From the NCBI GenBank assembly GCA_964503125.1, contig CAZCZE010000014.1, positions 44,434 through 108,433 on the forward strand: a stretch of DNA of 64,000 nt, written 5' to 3'. This stretch comes from FEN-1219 sp964503125 (GTDB lineage Bacteria > Pseudomonadota > Gammaproteobacteria > Steroidobacterales > Rariloculaceae). The notes under the pieces were generated by a model. It saw only the letters and a program-made list of their open reading frames with translations, was not told where the DNA came from and did no database searches. Of this stretch, positions 20,072-28,969 are shown piece by piece (within the stretch, counting starts at the first letter, position 1; each line of letters begins with the position of its first letter). A program made the translations under genes and the position numbers.

Positions 20072-21211
20072 CTAAGCTCCCATGCGCTCGAAAAACTCTT
20101 TGACGCCGTCGAACCACGACCTCGCCCTCGGACTATGCCGGCCCGCCTCGCCCTGTATGGAGGCGTCGAACGAACGCAGCTTCTCTTTTTGCTCGCCCGT
20201 GAGATTGACGGGCGTCTCGACCTGCACGCGGCAGAACAAATCGCCGATCCCGCTGTCGCGCACCGAGCGCACGCCCTTACCCCGCAAGCGGAACAGGCTA
20301 CTCGATTGCGTCTCCGCCGGGACCTTGAGCACGACGTTACCATCGAGCGTCGGCACGTCCACACTGCCCCCAAGCGCGGCCGTCGCGAAGCTCACGGGCA
20401 CCTCGCAGCTCAGGTTCTGCCCCTCGCGGGTGAAGATCGGATGCGCCTGAACCGTGATGTCGACGTAGAGGTCGCCCGGCGGCCCGCCGTTGCGGCCGGC
20501 CTCGCCCTCGCGAGCCAAACGAATGCGATCGCCGTTGTCGACGCCCGGCGGCACTTTGACCGACAACGTCTTGGTCTTGCGCACGCGGCCGCGGCCCTGG
20601 CAGTCGCGGCACGGCTTGTCGATCGTCGAGCCAGCACCGCCGCAGTTCGGGCAGGTCTGCTGAATCGAGAAGAAGCCCTGGGCCATGCGGACCTGGCCCG
20701 TGCCACCGCAGGTCTTGCAGGCGATCGGCTGCGAGCCCGGCTCGGCGCCTTTGCCAGTGCACCGCGAGCACTCCACGTGGGCCGGGATGTCGAGCGTCAC
20801 CGAGTCGCCGGCGACCGCCTGCTCGAGCGTGAGCTCGAGGTCGTACCGCAAGTCGGCGCCGCGAAAGACCTGAGTCCGCCCGCCGCGCCGGCCGGCGCCG
20901 AAGATGTCGCCGAACACGTCGCCGAAGATGTCGCTGAAGGCATCGGCGCCGCCGCCGCCGAAACCGCCGCCCATTCCCTGGCTGCCTTGCACGCCGGCAT
21001 GGCCGAAGCGGTCGTACGCCGCGCGCTTCTCCTTGTCCGAGAGGACTTCGTAGGCCTCCTTGGCTTCCTTGAAATGAGCCTCGGCGTCCGGATTATCGGG
21101 ACTGCGGTCAGGGTGGTGCTTCATTGCGAGGCGGCGATAGGCCTTCTTGAGCTCGGCTTCGGGCGCGTCCCGCTTGACGCCGAGCACCTCGTAATAGTCC
21201 TTCTTCGCCAT
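20072..21211 (-). CDS. dnaJ: Chaperone protein DnaJ
   Basis: A 379-residue co-chaperone that delivers substrates to DnaK and stimulates its ATPase. Domains in order: J domain with the HPD motif (KHHPDRSP, about residue 33), a glycine/phenylalanine-rich linker (residues 75-110), four zinc-binding repeats CSRCTGKG, CKTCGGTG, CPNCGGAG and CRDCQGRG (about 150-210), and the C-terminal substrate-binding domain. Length is normal. A strong hairpin lies between dnaK and this gene. Confidence 0.98.
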   Translation of the reverse strand: MAKKDYYEVLGVKRDAPEAELKKAYRRLAMKHHPDRSPDNPDAEAHFKEAKEAYEVLSDKEKRAAYDRFGHAGVQGSQGMGGGFGGGGADAFSDIFGDVFGDIFGAGRRGGRTQVFRGADLRYDLELTLEQAVAGDSVTLDIPAHVECSRCTGKGAEPGSQPIACKTCGGTGQVRMAQGFFSIQQTCPNCGGAGSTIDKPCRDCQGRGRVRKTKTLSVKVPPGVDNGDRIRLAREGEAGRNGGPPGDLYVDITVQAHPIFTREGQNLSCEVPVSFATAALGGSVDVPTLDGNVVLKVPAETQSSSLFRLRGKGVRSVRDSGIGDLFCRVQVETPVNLTGEQKEKLRSFDASIQGEAGRHSPRARSWFDGVKEFFERMGA

Positions 21212-21227
21212 CCTCGTTCTCGAAAGC

Positions 21228-21255
21228 AGGAGAGCACGCCCAGGCGTGCTCTCCT
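21228..21255 (-). promoter_or_regulatory. Strong hairpin between dnaK and dnaJ
   Basis: The 84-base gap between dnaK and dnaJ holds a perfect 13-pair inverted repeat (AGGAGAGCACGCC and its complement) with a two-base loop, ending 17 bases before the dnaJ start codon. It lacks a T-run, so it may attenuate transcription, block 3' exonucleases to favour dnaK mRNA, or affect dnaJ translation. These roles are inferred. Confidence 0.6.
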
Positions 21256-21295
21256 AGTGACCACCGGCTCCCCCCCGCCGCCCGAGCGACGGGCG

Positions 21296-23215
21296 TCAGC
21301 CGCCCTTACCCTTATCGTCCTTGACTTCCTCGAACTCCGCGTCGACGACGTTCTCACCGCCGCTCGCGGGCTGCTCGCCACCCGCCGCGTCCTGCGGTTG
21401 GTTGGCATAGAGGCGCTGCGCCATTCCGGCCGACGCCTCGCCCAATACCTTGAGCTTCGTTTCGATCACCGACTGGTTGTCGCCCTTGATGGCTTCCTTG
21501 AGGTCGGCCACGGCCGCTTCGATCTTCGCCCGCTCCTCACCCGAGACCTTGTCGCCGAGCTCACGCAGCGATTTCTCGGTCGCGTGCACGAGCCCATCGG
21601 CCTGGTTGCGCGTCTCTGCGAGCTCGCGGAACTTCGCGTCGTCGGCCGCGTGCGCCTCGGCGTCGCCGACCATGCGCTTGATTTCGTCCTCGCTCAAGCC
21701 CGAGGAAGCCTTGATGACGATCTTCTGCTCCTTGGCCGTGGCCTTGTCCTTGGCGGACACGTTGAGGATGCCGTTGGCGTCGATGTCGAACGTGACCTCG
21801 ACCTGCGGCATCCCGCGCGGCGACGGCGGCAGATCGGACAAATCGAACCGGCCGAGCGACTTGTTGTCCGCGGCGCGGCCGCGCTCACCCTGCAAGACGT
21901 GAATCGTCACGGCCGTCTGATTGTCCTCGGCCGTCGAGAACGTCTGGTTGGCCTTGGTCGGAACCGTCGTGTTCTTCTCGATCAGCTTGGTCATGACGCC
22001 GCCGAGCGTCTCGATACCGAGCGACAGCGGCGTGACGTCGAGCAGCAGCACGTCCTTGACCTCGCCGGCGAGCACGCCGGCCTGGATCGCGGCGCCGACC
22101 GCGACGGCCTCGTCCGGGTTGACGTCCCTGCGCGGCTCCTTGCCGAACAACGCTTGCACGGTCTCCTGCACCTTCGGCATGCGCGTTTGGCCGCCGACGA
22201 GAATGACGTCGTCGACCTCCGCGACCTTGAGCCCGGCATCGGTGAGCGCCGTCTTGCACGGCGCCATGGTCCTTTCGATCAAATCCTCGACGAGCGACTC
22301 GAGCTTCGAGCGCGTCAAGTTGATATTGAGATGCTTCGGCCCGCTCGCATCCGCAGTGATATACGGCAAGTTCACCTCGGTCTGCTGGCGCGACGAAAGC
22401 TCGATCTTGGCCTTCTCGGACGCTTCCTTGAGGCGCTGCATCGCCAGCGGATCGCGCCGGATGTCGACGCCGCTCTCCTTTTGGAATTCCTTGGCGAGGT
22501 AATCGATGATGCGCTTGTCGAAGTCCTCGCCGCCGAGGAACGTGTCGCCATTGGTTGCGAGCACCTCGAACTGGTGCTCGCCGTCGACCTCCGCGATCTC
22601 GATGATCGAGATGTCGAACGTGCCGCCGCCGAGGTCGTAGACGGCGATCTTGCGATCGCCGCGCTTTTTGTCGAGGCCATAGGCCAACGCGGCCGCCGTG
22701 GGCTCGTTGATGATGCGCTTGACGTCGAGGCCGGCGATCTTGCCGGCGTCCTTCGTGGCCTGGCGCTGCGAATCGTTGAAGTAGGCAGGCACGGTGATGA
22801 CCGCCTCGGTGACTTTCTCGCCGAGGTAATCCTCCGCCGTCTGCTTCATCTTCGTGAGCACACGCGCCGAGATCTCGGGCGGCGCCATCTTCTTGCCCCT
22901 CACCTCGACCCAGGCGTCGCCGTTGTCGGCCTTGACGATCTTGTACGGCACCATGTCGATGTCTTTCTGGACGACGTCGTCCTGAAACCGGCGGCCGATG
23001 AGGCGCTTGACCGCGAATAGCGTGTTGCTCGGATTGGTGACGGCCTGCCGTTTCGCAGTCTGCCCTACGAGCACCTCGCCGTCCTTCGTGAACGCGACGA
23101 TCGAGGGGGTCGTACGATCGCCCTCGCTGTTCTCGATGACCTTCGGCTTGCCGCCGTCCATGATCGCGACGCACGAATTCGTCGTGCCGAGGTCAATGCC
23201 GATCAGTCTGCCCAT
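21296..23215 (-). CDS. dnaK: Chaperone protein DnaK (Hsp70)
   Basis: A 639-residue ATP-dependent chaperone. The ATPase domain opens with IGIDLGTTNSCVAIMDGG, contains VYDLGGGTFDISIIE near residue 195 and ILVGGQTRMPKVQ near 338; the substrate-binding domain begins near LLLDVTPLSLGIETLGG. The C-terminus EFEEVKDDKGKGG keeps the EEVKD-like end. The frame extends about 24 codons upstream, but the ATG at 23215 gives the standard N-terminus. A sigma-32 type promoter overlaps the grpE stop just upstream. Confidence 0.98.
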   Translation of the reverse strand: MGRLIGIDLGTTNSCVAIMDGGKPKVIENSEGDRTTPSIVAFTKDGEVLVGQTAKRQAVTNPSNTLFAVKRLIGRRFQDDVVQKDIDMVPYKIVKADNGDAWVEVRGKKMAPPEISARVLTKMKQTAEDYLGEKVTEAVITVPAYFNDSQRQATKDAGKIAGLDVKRIINEPTAAALAYGLDKKRGDRKIAVYDLGGGTFDISIIEIAEVDGEHQFEVLATNGDTFLGGEDFDKRIIDYLAKEFQKESGVDIRRDPLAMQRLKEASEKAKIELSSRQQTEVNLPYITADASGPKHLNINLTRSKLESLVEDLIERTMAPCKTALTDAGLKVAEVDDVILVGGQTRMPKVQETVQALFGKEPRRDVNPDEAVAVGAAIQAGVLAGEVKDVLLLDVTPLSLGIETLGGVMTKLIEKNTTVPTKANQTFSTAEDNQTAVTIHVLQGERGRAADNKSLGRFDLSDLPPSPRGMPQVEVTFDIDANGILNVSAKDKATAKEQKIVIKASSGLSEDEIKRMVGDAEAHAADDAKFRELAETRNQADGLVHATEKSLRELGDKVSGEERAKIEAAVADLKEAIKGDNQSVIETKLKVLGEASAGMAQRLYANQPQDAAGGEQPASGGENVVDAEFEEVKDDKGKGG

Positions 23216-23260
23216 GTGCTTGCTCCGAAAAACCTGAAGATGGAAACCCTTGACTCCGCG

Positions 23261-23288
23261 AGATGGGGTAGCGCCCCGCCAATTCAAG
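23261..23288 (-). promoter_or_regulatory. Sigma-32 (heat-shock) promoter of dnaK
   Basis: The minus strand reads CTTGAAT, 13 bases, then CCCCATCT, close to the RpoH consensus CTTGAAA-N(11-16)-CCCCATNT. The -35 element overlaps the grpE stop codon (CTTGA). The -10 lies about 45 bases upstream of the dnaK ATG, leaving room for a leader. Confidence 0.85.
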
Positions 23289-23799
23289 CGCCATCCGCGG
23301 CGCGCGCGACGATGACCTTCGCGGCTCGGAGCAGCCGCTCGTTGAGCTCGTAGCCTTTCTGCACGACCTCGATCACCGTGCCCGGCGCGACGTCGGCAGC
23401 GGGCAACACGCTCAGCGCCTCGTGCTTGCTCGGATCGAACGGCTGGCCCAGGGGCGAGATTTCGCGGATCCCGCAGGCCTGGAACGCCTCTTCGAACAAC
23501 CGCAGCGTGGCCAGTTGACCGTCGAGCAAGGCCGACTGACCGGCCTTCTCGGCGGCCGCGAGCCCCGCCTCGAGGCTGTCGCGCACGGGCAGTATCGCTT
23601 GCGCCAGCCGCTCGGCGCCGAACCGCCGCGCCGCATCGACCTCCCTAGCACTGCGCTTGCGGAAGTTGTCGAGCTCGGCCGCGGCCCGCAGATAGCGATC
23701 GCCGTGCTCCTCGACCTCGCGCCGCAGGGCATCGAGCTCGGGATTGGCCGGCTCCGGTGCCGGCGCGGTCTCGTCGCGTTCCGTCTGTCGTTCGTTCAT
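23284..23799 (-). CDS. grpE: Nucleotide exchange factor GrpE
   Basis: A 171-residue factor that releases ADP from DnaK. It has an acidic N-terminus, a long helical region (LRREVEEHGDRYLRAAAELDNFRKRS, the usual GrpE coiled coil), and the C-terminal beta domain with PLGQPFDPSKHEALS and VEVVQKGYELNERLLRAAKVIV-like sequence. Length and order (hrcA-grpE-dnaK) are normal. Its promoter overlaps the hrcA 3' end, and the dnaK promoter overlaps its own stop codon. Confidence 0.96.
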   Translation of the reverse strand: MNERQTERDETAPAPEPANPELDALRREVEEHGDRYLRAAAELDNFRKRSAREVDAARRFGAERLAQAILPVRDSLEAGLAAAEKAGQSALLDGQLATLRLFEEAFQACGIREISPLGQPFDPSKHEALSVLPAADVAPGTVIEVVQKGYELNERLLRAAKVIVARAADGA

Positions 23800-23853
23800 G
23801 CAGTCCTGTGCAACGCCCTGGACGAGGGCGCGCCTCGAGAAACGAGCTTCCGC

Positions 23854-23882
23854 AGATGGGGGACTAGCTGCTCGACTTCAAG
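23854..23882 (-). promoter_or_regulatory. Sigma-32 (heat-shock) promoter of grpE
   Basis: The minus strand reads CTTGAAG, 14 bases, then CCCCATCT. This matches the RpoH consensus nearly as well as the dnaK promoter and has the same layout: the -35 element is inside the last codons of the preceding gene, hrcA. The -10 lies about 55 bases upstream of the grpE ATG. Confidence 0.82.
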
Positions 23883-24919
23883 GCCCGAGCGAGCAGCTTG
23901 GCCGTGATGTCGACGATCGGTATGACGCGTTCGTAGGCCATGCGCGTCGGGCCGATGACGCCGAGCACTCCCATCGTATCGTCCTCGTTCGTATAAGGAG
24001 CAGCGACGATACTATAGGAATCAAGCAGTTGATAACCCGATTCGTGACCGATGAAAATCTGCACCCCATCGGCGTTCATGCTCTGGTCGAGCAGGTGCAG
24101 GATGTCGCGCTGGCGCCCAAAGGCCTCGAACAGGCCCTTCAAGGTCTCGACGCTCCCGATCTGATCGGCGCCCATGAGGTTCGTCTCCCCGGCCACGACG
24201 AGCTCGCGCTCCGGCTCGGCCTCGGGGAACACCTTCTGGGCCAACTCGATGGCCTCGACCATCATGGCATTCATCGACGCGCGTGTGCTCTTGAGCTCGC
24301 CGAGCAACAGCTCGCGCACCTGCGGCAAGCTCCTGCCGCCGAAGCACTCGTTCAAATAGTTGCTCGCGCGCCGCAGCTCGTCGGCGCCGAAATCCCGACG
24401 AACGTTCAAGATTTTGTTCTGGACCTCGCGATCGTTGACGACGAGGATGGCGAGCACGCGATGTCCCGACAACGGCAAGAACTCGATCTGGCGTACCGCG
24501 GTTTGCGCGCGCCGTGGCACCGTCACGATGCCGGCGAGGCTCGTAACGGCCGACAGCAGATTGGAGACCGACAACGCCAGCGCTTGTGGATCGCCCCCGG
24601 CTTCGTCGAGGCTCTGACTGAAACGCAGCAGCTCCTCGCCTTTCGGCGGCGTCAGCTTGATCAGCGTGTCGACGAAGAAGCGGTACCCTTTGCTCGTCGG
24701 CACTCTGCCCGCCGACGTGTGCGGCGAGCTCACGAACCCGAGCTCCTCGAGATCGGCAACGATGTTGCGGATCGTGGCTGGACTCAAATCCAGACCCGAC
24801 TCGCGCGACAGTGTACGGGAGCCGACGGGCTGTCCGTCACGAATGTATTTGTCGACGAGAATCCGCAGCAGAATCTGCGCGCGTTCGTCCAACACTTCCC
24901 GAGTCCTGTCGCTCGCCAT
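23864..24919 (-). CDS. hrcA: Heat-inducible transcription repressor HrcA
   Basis: A 351-residue repressor that in other bacteria binds CIRCE operators. The N-terminal winged helix contains LLRILVDKYIRDGQPVGSRT and SPATIRNIVADLEELGF (about residues 15-60); the C-terminal part contains GVLGVIGPTRMAYERVIPIV, the conserved dimer/inducer region. No CIRCE-like repeat (TTAGCACTC and its inverse) is visible upstream of hrcA, grpE or dnaK, so its targets may lie elsewhere, for example at groESL. A TTGACA (24980-24985) in the gap to the divergent nadK may be the hrcA -35 box, with only a weak -10. Confidence 0.95.
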   Translation of the reverse strand: MASDRTREVLDERAQILLRILVDKYIRDGQPVGSRTLSRESGLDLSPATIRNIVADLEELGFVSSPHTSAGRVPTSKGYRFFVDTLIKLTPPKGEELLRFSQSLDEAGGDPQALALSVSNLLSAVTSLAGIVTVPRRAQTAVRQIEFLPLSGHRVLAILVVNDREVQNKILNVRRDFGADELRRASNYLNECFGGRSLPQVRELLLGELKSTRASMNAMMVEAIELAQKVFPEAEPERELVVAGETNLMGADQIGSVETLKGLFEAFGRQRDILHLLDQSMNADGVQIFIGHESGYQLLDSYSIVAAPYTNEDDTMGVLGVIGPTRMAYERVIPIVDITAKLLARALKSSS

Positions 24920-24997
24920 ACACGCAGGCTGTGATAACGTAGGGCCGACTTTTTCACGCTAGCAACGGGTTCCCACCACTGTCAAGAAAAGCCAACG

Positions 24998-25897
24998 ATG
25001 CCGCGTGAGTTCACCACGGTCGCGTTGTGGGGACGCCTCGGTGAACGAAGCGTCGCGGAACCGGCGTTGCAGATGCTCGCTCATCTGCGCAAGCGCGGGA
25101 TCACAGTGCTCGCGTCCGCGGCAGCCGACCCATCGCGCACACTGACGGGCGCCACGCACGTCGACGAGCCCGAGCTCGCGGCGCGCGCGGACCTCGTCGT
25201 CGCGATCGGCGGTGACGGCACGCTGCTGCACGCGGCGCGCCACGTCGCTGCGCGCGACGTGCCGCTCGTCGGCATCAATCGCGGCCGCCTCGGCTTCCTG
25301 ACCGACGTCCTACCCGAGCAGATGCTCGATGCGATCGACGCGATTCTCGGCGGCGACTACCTCGCCGAGCGGAGGCTCATGGTGGCCGCGCGCCTGCGCG
25401 AAACCGCGAGCGGCGATGCACTGTTCGCGCTCAACGACATCGTCCTACAAAAAGGCGCCACGGGCCGCCTCGTCGACTTCACGACCGACGTCGACGGAAC
25501 TTACGTCAACACTCATCGCGGCGACGGTCTCATCGTTGCCACGCCGACGGGCTCGACGGCGTATGCGCTGTCGTGCAGCGGCCCGATCATCCAGCCCAAC
25601 GTCAATGCGCTCGTCATGGTGCCGATCTGTCCGCACACTCTGAGCGACCGACCGCTCGTCTTGCCGAGCACGAGCACGATTCGCATCACGCTCGATCACG
25701 ATGGCGGCAGCGTCGCGCACGTCGTTTGCGACGGCGAGCCGCTCGGACGCATGAAGACCGGCGACACGCTCACGGTCTCGCTCGCACGCGAGACGGCGAC
25801 GCTCTTGCACCCGCGCGACTACAACTACTACGAGCTGCTGCGCTCCAAGCTCAACTGGGGACGCGCGAGCCGCGACCGGTCGAACACTCGCGGCTAG
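24998..25897 (+). CDS. nadK: NAD kinase
   Basis: A 299-residue enzyme that phosphorylates NAD to NADP in the cytosol. The kinase signature VVAIGGDGTLLHAAR is near residue 70, followed by GINRGRLGFLTD; the second conserved region NTHRGDGLIVATPTGSTAYALSCSGP-type segment is near 170-195, with the usual aspartate and asparagine residues. The gene diverges from hrcA across 78 bases and is followed six bases later by recN, so the two are probably co-transcribed, as in several gammaproteobacteria. Confidence 0.97.
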   Translation: MPREFTTVALWGRLGERSVAEPALQMLAHLRKRGITVLASAAADPSRTLTGATHVDEPELAARADLVVAIGGDGTLLHAARHVAARDVPLVGINRGRLGFLTDVLPEQMLDAIDAILGGDYLAERRLMVAARLRETASGDALFALNDIVLQKGATGRLVDFTTDVDGTYVNTHRGDGLIVATPTGSTAYALSCSGPIIQPNVNALVMVPICPHTLSDRPLVLPSTSTIRITLDHDGGSVAHVVCDGEPLGRMKTGDTLTVSLARETATLLHPRDYNYYELLRSKLNWGRASRDRSNTRG

Positions 25898-25903
25898 CGA
25901 GTC

Positions 25904-27583
25904 ATGCTGACCCTGATTCGCGTCAAGAGCTACGCCGTCATCGACGAGATTGCGGTCGAGTTCGCCGGCGGCTTCAACGTCATGACCGGCGAAACCGGCG
26001 CCGGCAAGTCGATCCTCGTCGACGCATTGGGATTGGCGCTCGGCGACCGGGCCGACGCCACGGCGGTCCGGCAAGGCGCCGATCGGGCCGAGATCAGCGT
26101 GGCGTTCGACATTCCCGCGGGGCACGCCGCCCACGACTGGCTGCACGAGCGCGAGCTCGATCTCGCCGACGATTCCTCATGCACGCTGCGGCGCGTCCTC
26201 GCCAAGGACGGGCGGACGCGAGCCTTCATCAACGGCCAACCGGTGAACCTGCAAGACCTCAAGGCCCTCGGGAGCCTGCTAGTCGACATCCATGGCCAGC
26301 ACGCCCATCAATCTCTGCTCGAGACGGGCAGCCAACGCGCGCTGCTCGACGCCTACGGCGGCCTGACGGCGTTGGCCGCGACCGTCGCCGAGCAGTTCGG
26401 CGCTTGGCAAGACCTCACCGCGCAGCTCGAGCAACGGCGCGGCGCGAGCGTGCAGCAACAGGCCGAAGTCGAGTTGCTGCGCTTCCAAGTCGCCGAGCTC
26501 GAAGCGCTCACCATCGCCCCCGGCGAGCCCGCCAGTCTGCGCGCCGAGCGCGAACGGCTGGCGAACACCGACCGCATCTTAGGCGGCGTGAGCACGGCCC
26601 TCGCTGCGCTCGCCGACGGCGACGCCCCGAGCGCCTACTCCGCGGTGGTGTTGGCGCGGCGCGAGATCGACAAGCTCGTCGCCGTCGATGACGCACTGCG
26701 CGAGCCGGCCGTGGCGCTCGGCAGCATCGAGATCGAGCTCCGCGATCTCGAGACGACGCTGCAGCGCTATCGCGATCGCATCGAAGCCGATCCCACACGC
26801 CTGGCTTGGCTCGACGACCGCCTAGCGAAGGTGCGTGCGCTGGCGCGGAGGCATGGTGTCGCGGAAGAAAACTTAGGCGCCGCGTTGATCGCGCTGCGCG
26901 CGCGGCTGGCCGCCGTCGACGGCGGCACGGAATCCGTGCAGGCGCTCGAAGGCAAGGTGGCCGAAGCGCGTGCACGATTCTTCGCGAGCGCGGCGACACT
27001 GAGCTCGAAGCGCTATCAGCACGCGGCCAAGCTCGGCAAGGCCGTGACCGCGGAATTCGGCGAGCTAGGAATGCCGAACGGCGAGCTGCGCGTCGAGCTC
27101 GAACCCAAGCCGGCCGAGCGCCCCGACGCGGCAGGGCTCGAGCGCGTGGAGTTCCTGATAAGACTGAATCCGGGCTTACCGCTCGCGCCGTTGGCCAAGG
27201 CGGCCTCGGGCGGCGAGCTGTCGCGGATCAGCCTCGCGATCGAGGTCGTGCGCTCGGGAGCGTCGCCAGTCACGGCGTTCGTCTTCGACGAAGTCGACGC
27301 CGGTATCGGCGGTCGTGTCGCCGACATCGTCGGCCGCAAGCTGCGCAAGATCTCGGCCACGCGCCAAGTGCTCTGCGTCACCCACCTGCCGCAAGTCGCG
27401 AGCCACGGCGAAGGCCACTATCGCGTGACCAAGCTCACTGACGGCAAAGTGAGCCGAACCGAAGTCCTACGGCTCGACGCCGACGAACGCGTCGAGGAAT
27501 TGTCGCGGATGCTCGGCGGTATCGAAGTCACGGCCCGGACGCGGGCTCACGCCGCCGAGATGATCGACCGAGCCGGGCGCTAG
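25904..27583 (+). CDS. recN: DNA repair protein RecN
   Basis: A 559-residue SMC-like ATPase that helps repair double-strand breaks. Walker A is MTGETGAGKSILVDALG near residue 35; the ABC-type signature KAASGGELSRISLAIE and Walker B TAFVFDEVDAGIGG are in the C-terminal part near 435-475, followed by the H-loop VLCVTHLPQVAS. The middle is a long helical coiled-coil region. No SOS box was searched for in detail. It faces fur, with nine bases between the stop codons. Confidence 0.97.
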   Translation: MLTLIRVKSYAVIDEIAVEFAGGFNVMTGETGAGKSILVDALGLALGDRADATAVRQGADRAEISVAFDIPAGHAAHDWLHERELDLADDSSCTLRRVLAKDGRTRAFINGQPVNLQDLKALGSLLVDIHGQHAHQSLLETGSQRALLDAYGGLTALAATVAEQFGAWQDLTAQLEQRRGASVQQQAEVELLRFQVAELEALTIAPGEPASLRAERERLANTDRILGGVSTALAALADGDAPSAYSAVVLARREIDKLVAVDDALREPAVALGSIEIELRDLETTLQRYRDRIEADPTRLAWLDDRLAKVRALARRHGVAEENLGAALIALRARLAAVDGGTESVQALEGKVAEARARFFASAATLSSKRYQHAAKLGKAVTAEFGELGMPNGELRVELEPKPAERPDAAGLERVEFLIRLNPGLPLAPLAKAASGGELSRISLAIEVVRSGASPVTAFVFDEVDAGIGGRVADIVGRKLRKISATRQVLCVTHLPQVASHGEGHYRVTKLTDGKVSRTEVLRLDADERVEELSRMLGGIEVTARTRAHAAEMIDRAGR

Positions 27584-27592
27584 GGGCGCGAG

Positions 27593-27997
27593 TCAGGTCT
27601 TCTTCGGCCGCACGTACAACACGAGGCTGTGCTCCTCGATCTCGTAGCCGTGCTTGTCCGCAATCTCGTGTTGCAGAAGCTCGATGCGCTCGTCGTAGAA
27701 CTCGACGACCCTGCCCGTTTCCAAGCAGACCATGTGGTCGTGGTGAGTTCTGTCCGCGAGCTCGAAGACGTGCTGGCCGCCTTCGAAGTTATGGCGGCTC
27801 ACGAGGCCGGCACGCTCGAACTGTGTCAGAACACGGTACACGGTGGCGAGCCCAAGCTCTTCGCCGCCGTCGAGCAGCGCGCGATAGATCGCTTCCGCTG
27901 ACATGTGCCGCTGCCGGCTCTGCTCGAGCACGGCAAGCACTTTCAAGCGCGGTGACGTGACCTTGAGACCAACTTTGCGGAGATCTTGCCCTTCCAC
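27593..27997 (-). CDS. fur: Ferric uptake regulator Fur
   Basis: A 134-residue metal-dependent repressor of iron uptake genes. The winged helix contains RHMSAEAIYRALLDGGEELGLATVYRVL (shown here in family terms), and the metal-binding region HHDHMVCLETGRVVEF is near residue 90 with later FYDERIELLQHEIADKHG. Only one cysteine of the enterobacterial CxxC pair is present (CLET), as in Pseudomonas Fur. The start is GTG at 27997. It diverges from bamE across 94 bases, the same arrangement as fur/omlA in Pseudomonas. Confidence 0.95.
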   Translation of the reverse strand: MEGQDLRKVGLKVTSPRLKVLAVLEQSRQRHMSAEAIYRALLDGGEELGLATVYRVLTQFERAGLVSRHNFEGGQHVFELADRTHHDHMVCLETGRVVEFYDERIELLQHEIADKHGYEIEEHSLVLYVRPKKT

Positions 27998-28091
27998 GTG
28001 GCGCTCGCTCGAGAACTAATCGGGTATGATGCCGGTCCGAATTATGGCCCAGACCGAGTCCTAAGCTCCACAACTGACGAATCGCCGCCCG

Positions 28092-28412
28092 ATGAGCCTT
28101 CGCACCCTCGTTCTGACGCTCGCGTCGCTGGCCGCCACGGCTTGCGTGTTCCGGATCGACATCCAGCAAGGCAACCTCCTCGACGACGCGGACATCGAGC
28201 GGGTCGCGGTCGGCATGACCCGCAGCCAAGTGCAATTCGTTCTCGGTACACCGATGATCGCCGACAGCTTTCATCGCGACCGCTGGGACTATGCCTATTA
28301 CTTGACCCGCGGTCGCTCTCCCGACGTCGAACGGCGCTGGGTCGTCGTCTATTTCGAGGATGACCGCGTGTCGCGCATCGAGCGCGACCTCACGCTACAG
28401 CCGCCCGCCTGA
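28092..28412 (+). CDS. bamE: Outer membrane protein assembly factor BamE
   Basis: A 106-residue lipoprotein of the BAM complex that inserts beta-barrel proteins into the outer membrane. A short signal peptide ends in a lipobox-like LAATAC near residue 18. The mature part shows the SmpA/OmlA fold signature: VAVGMTRSQVQFVLGTPMI, then DRWDYAYYLTRG and a final beta strand VVVYFEDDRVSRIE. The gene is divergent from fur and convergent with ratA. Confidence 0.94.
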   Translation: MSLRTLVLTLASLAATACVFRIDIQQGNLLDDADIERVAVGMTRSQVQFVLGTPMIADSFHRDRWDYAYYLTRGRSPDVERRWVVVYFEDDRVSRIERDLTLQPPA

Positions 28413-28466
28413 GAACGCGCGGGCTCGGAACCCCACGCCGGCGGCGTCAGAGCGGCTCCCGGACTC

Positions 28467-28904
28467 TCAAGAGTGACGCCCGTACACACTTGCGGCGCGC
28501 GTGACGAACGCCGTCAGCTGCGCTGCCGCGAGCTCCTCGAAGACCTTCGCGAAGACCACGCCGAACGGCGATAGCGTGACCTCGAACGTCAAGGTCAGCG
28601 CGATGTCGGTGCCGCCGTTCGCGGTCACGAATCGCCACTCGCCGCGCAGGCGCCGGAACGGGCCGGAGACGAGATCGATGCCGATGCGCTCCGGCCGCTG
28701 CAACGTGTTGCGCGTCCGGAAGCTCTGCTCGAAGCCGAGCCCACCGATCTGCAACGTGGCCTCGATCGTGTTGCCTTGACGAGCCTCGATACGAGCGCCG
28801 CGGCACCAGTGCAGAAACTCCGGGTACCGCTCCACGTCGTTGACGAGGTCGAACATCTGTTCCCGCGTATACGGGACGCATGCGCTGCGCTCAACCTTGG
28901 GCAA
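28467..28904 (-). CDS. ratA: RatA/COQ10-like START-domain protein
   Basis: A 145-residue single-domain protein of the SRPBCC (START-like) superfamily, usually annotated as ubiquinone-binding COQ10 homolog or toxin RatA. The opening VERSACVPYTREQMFDLVNDVERYPEF-type segment and GPFRRLRGEWRF near residue 85 are characteristic. In E. coli RatA was described as blocking 70S formation, while the COQ10 family binds quinone; which role holds here cannot be told from sequence. The start is TTG at 28904. The usual neighbour ratB (rnfH-like) is absent. It is divergent from smpB. Confidence 0.85.
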   Translation of the reverse strand: MPKVERSACVPYTREQMFDLVNDVERYPEFLHWCRGARIEARQGNTIEATLQIGGLGFEQSFRTRNTLQRPERIGIDLVSGPFRRLRGEWRFVTANGGTDIALTLTFEVTLSPFGVVFAKVFEELAAAQLTAFVTRAASVYGRHS

Positions 28905-28969
28905 GCACCGTTCCTTCGTCGTCGAGCCGACGTGTTTTTCGCGGGGGATTCTAGGATCATTGGGCGCGT

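Noticed and set aside
20030..23020. A 996-codon open frame antisense to dnaJ and dnaK
   Set aside because: It is a shadow caused by high GC at third codon positions; the sequence is low-complexity Arg/Ala/Leu with no domain, while dnaJ and dnaK on the other strand are certain.
23800..24997. CIRCE operator near hrcA and grpE
   Set aside because: No TTAGCACTC/GAGTGCTAA-like inverted repeat could be found by eye; sigma-32 boxes were found instead.
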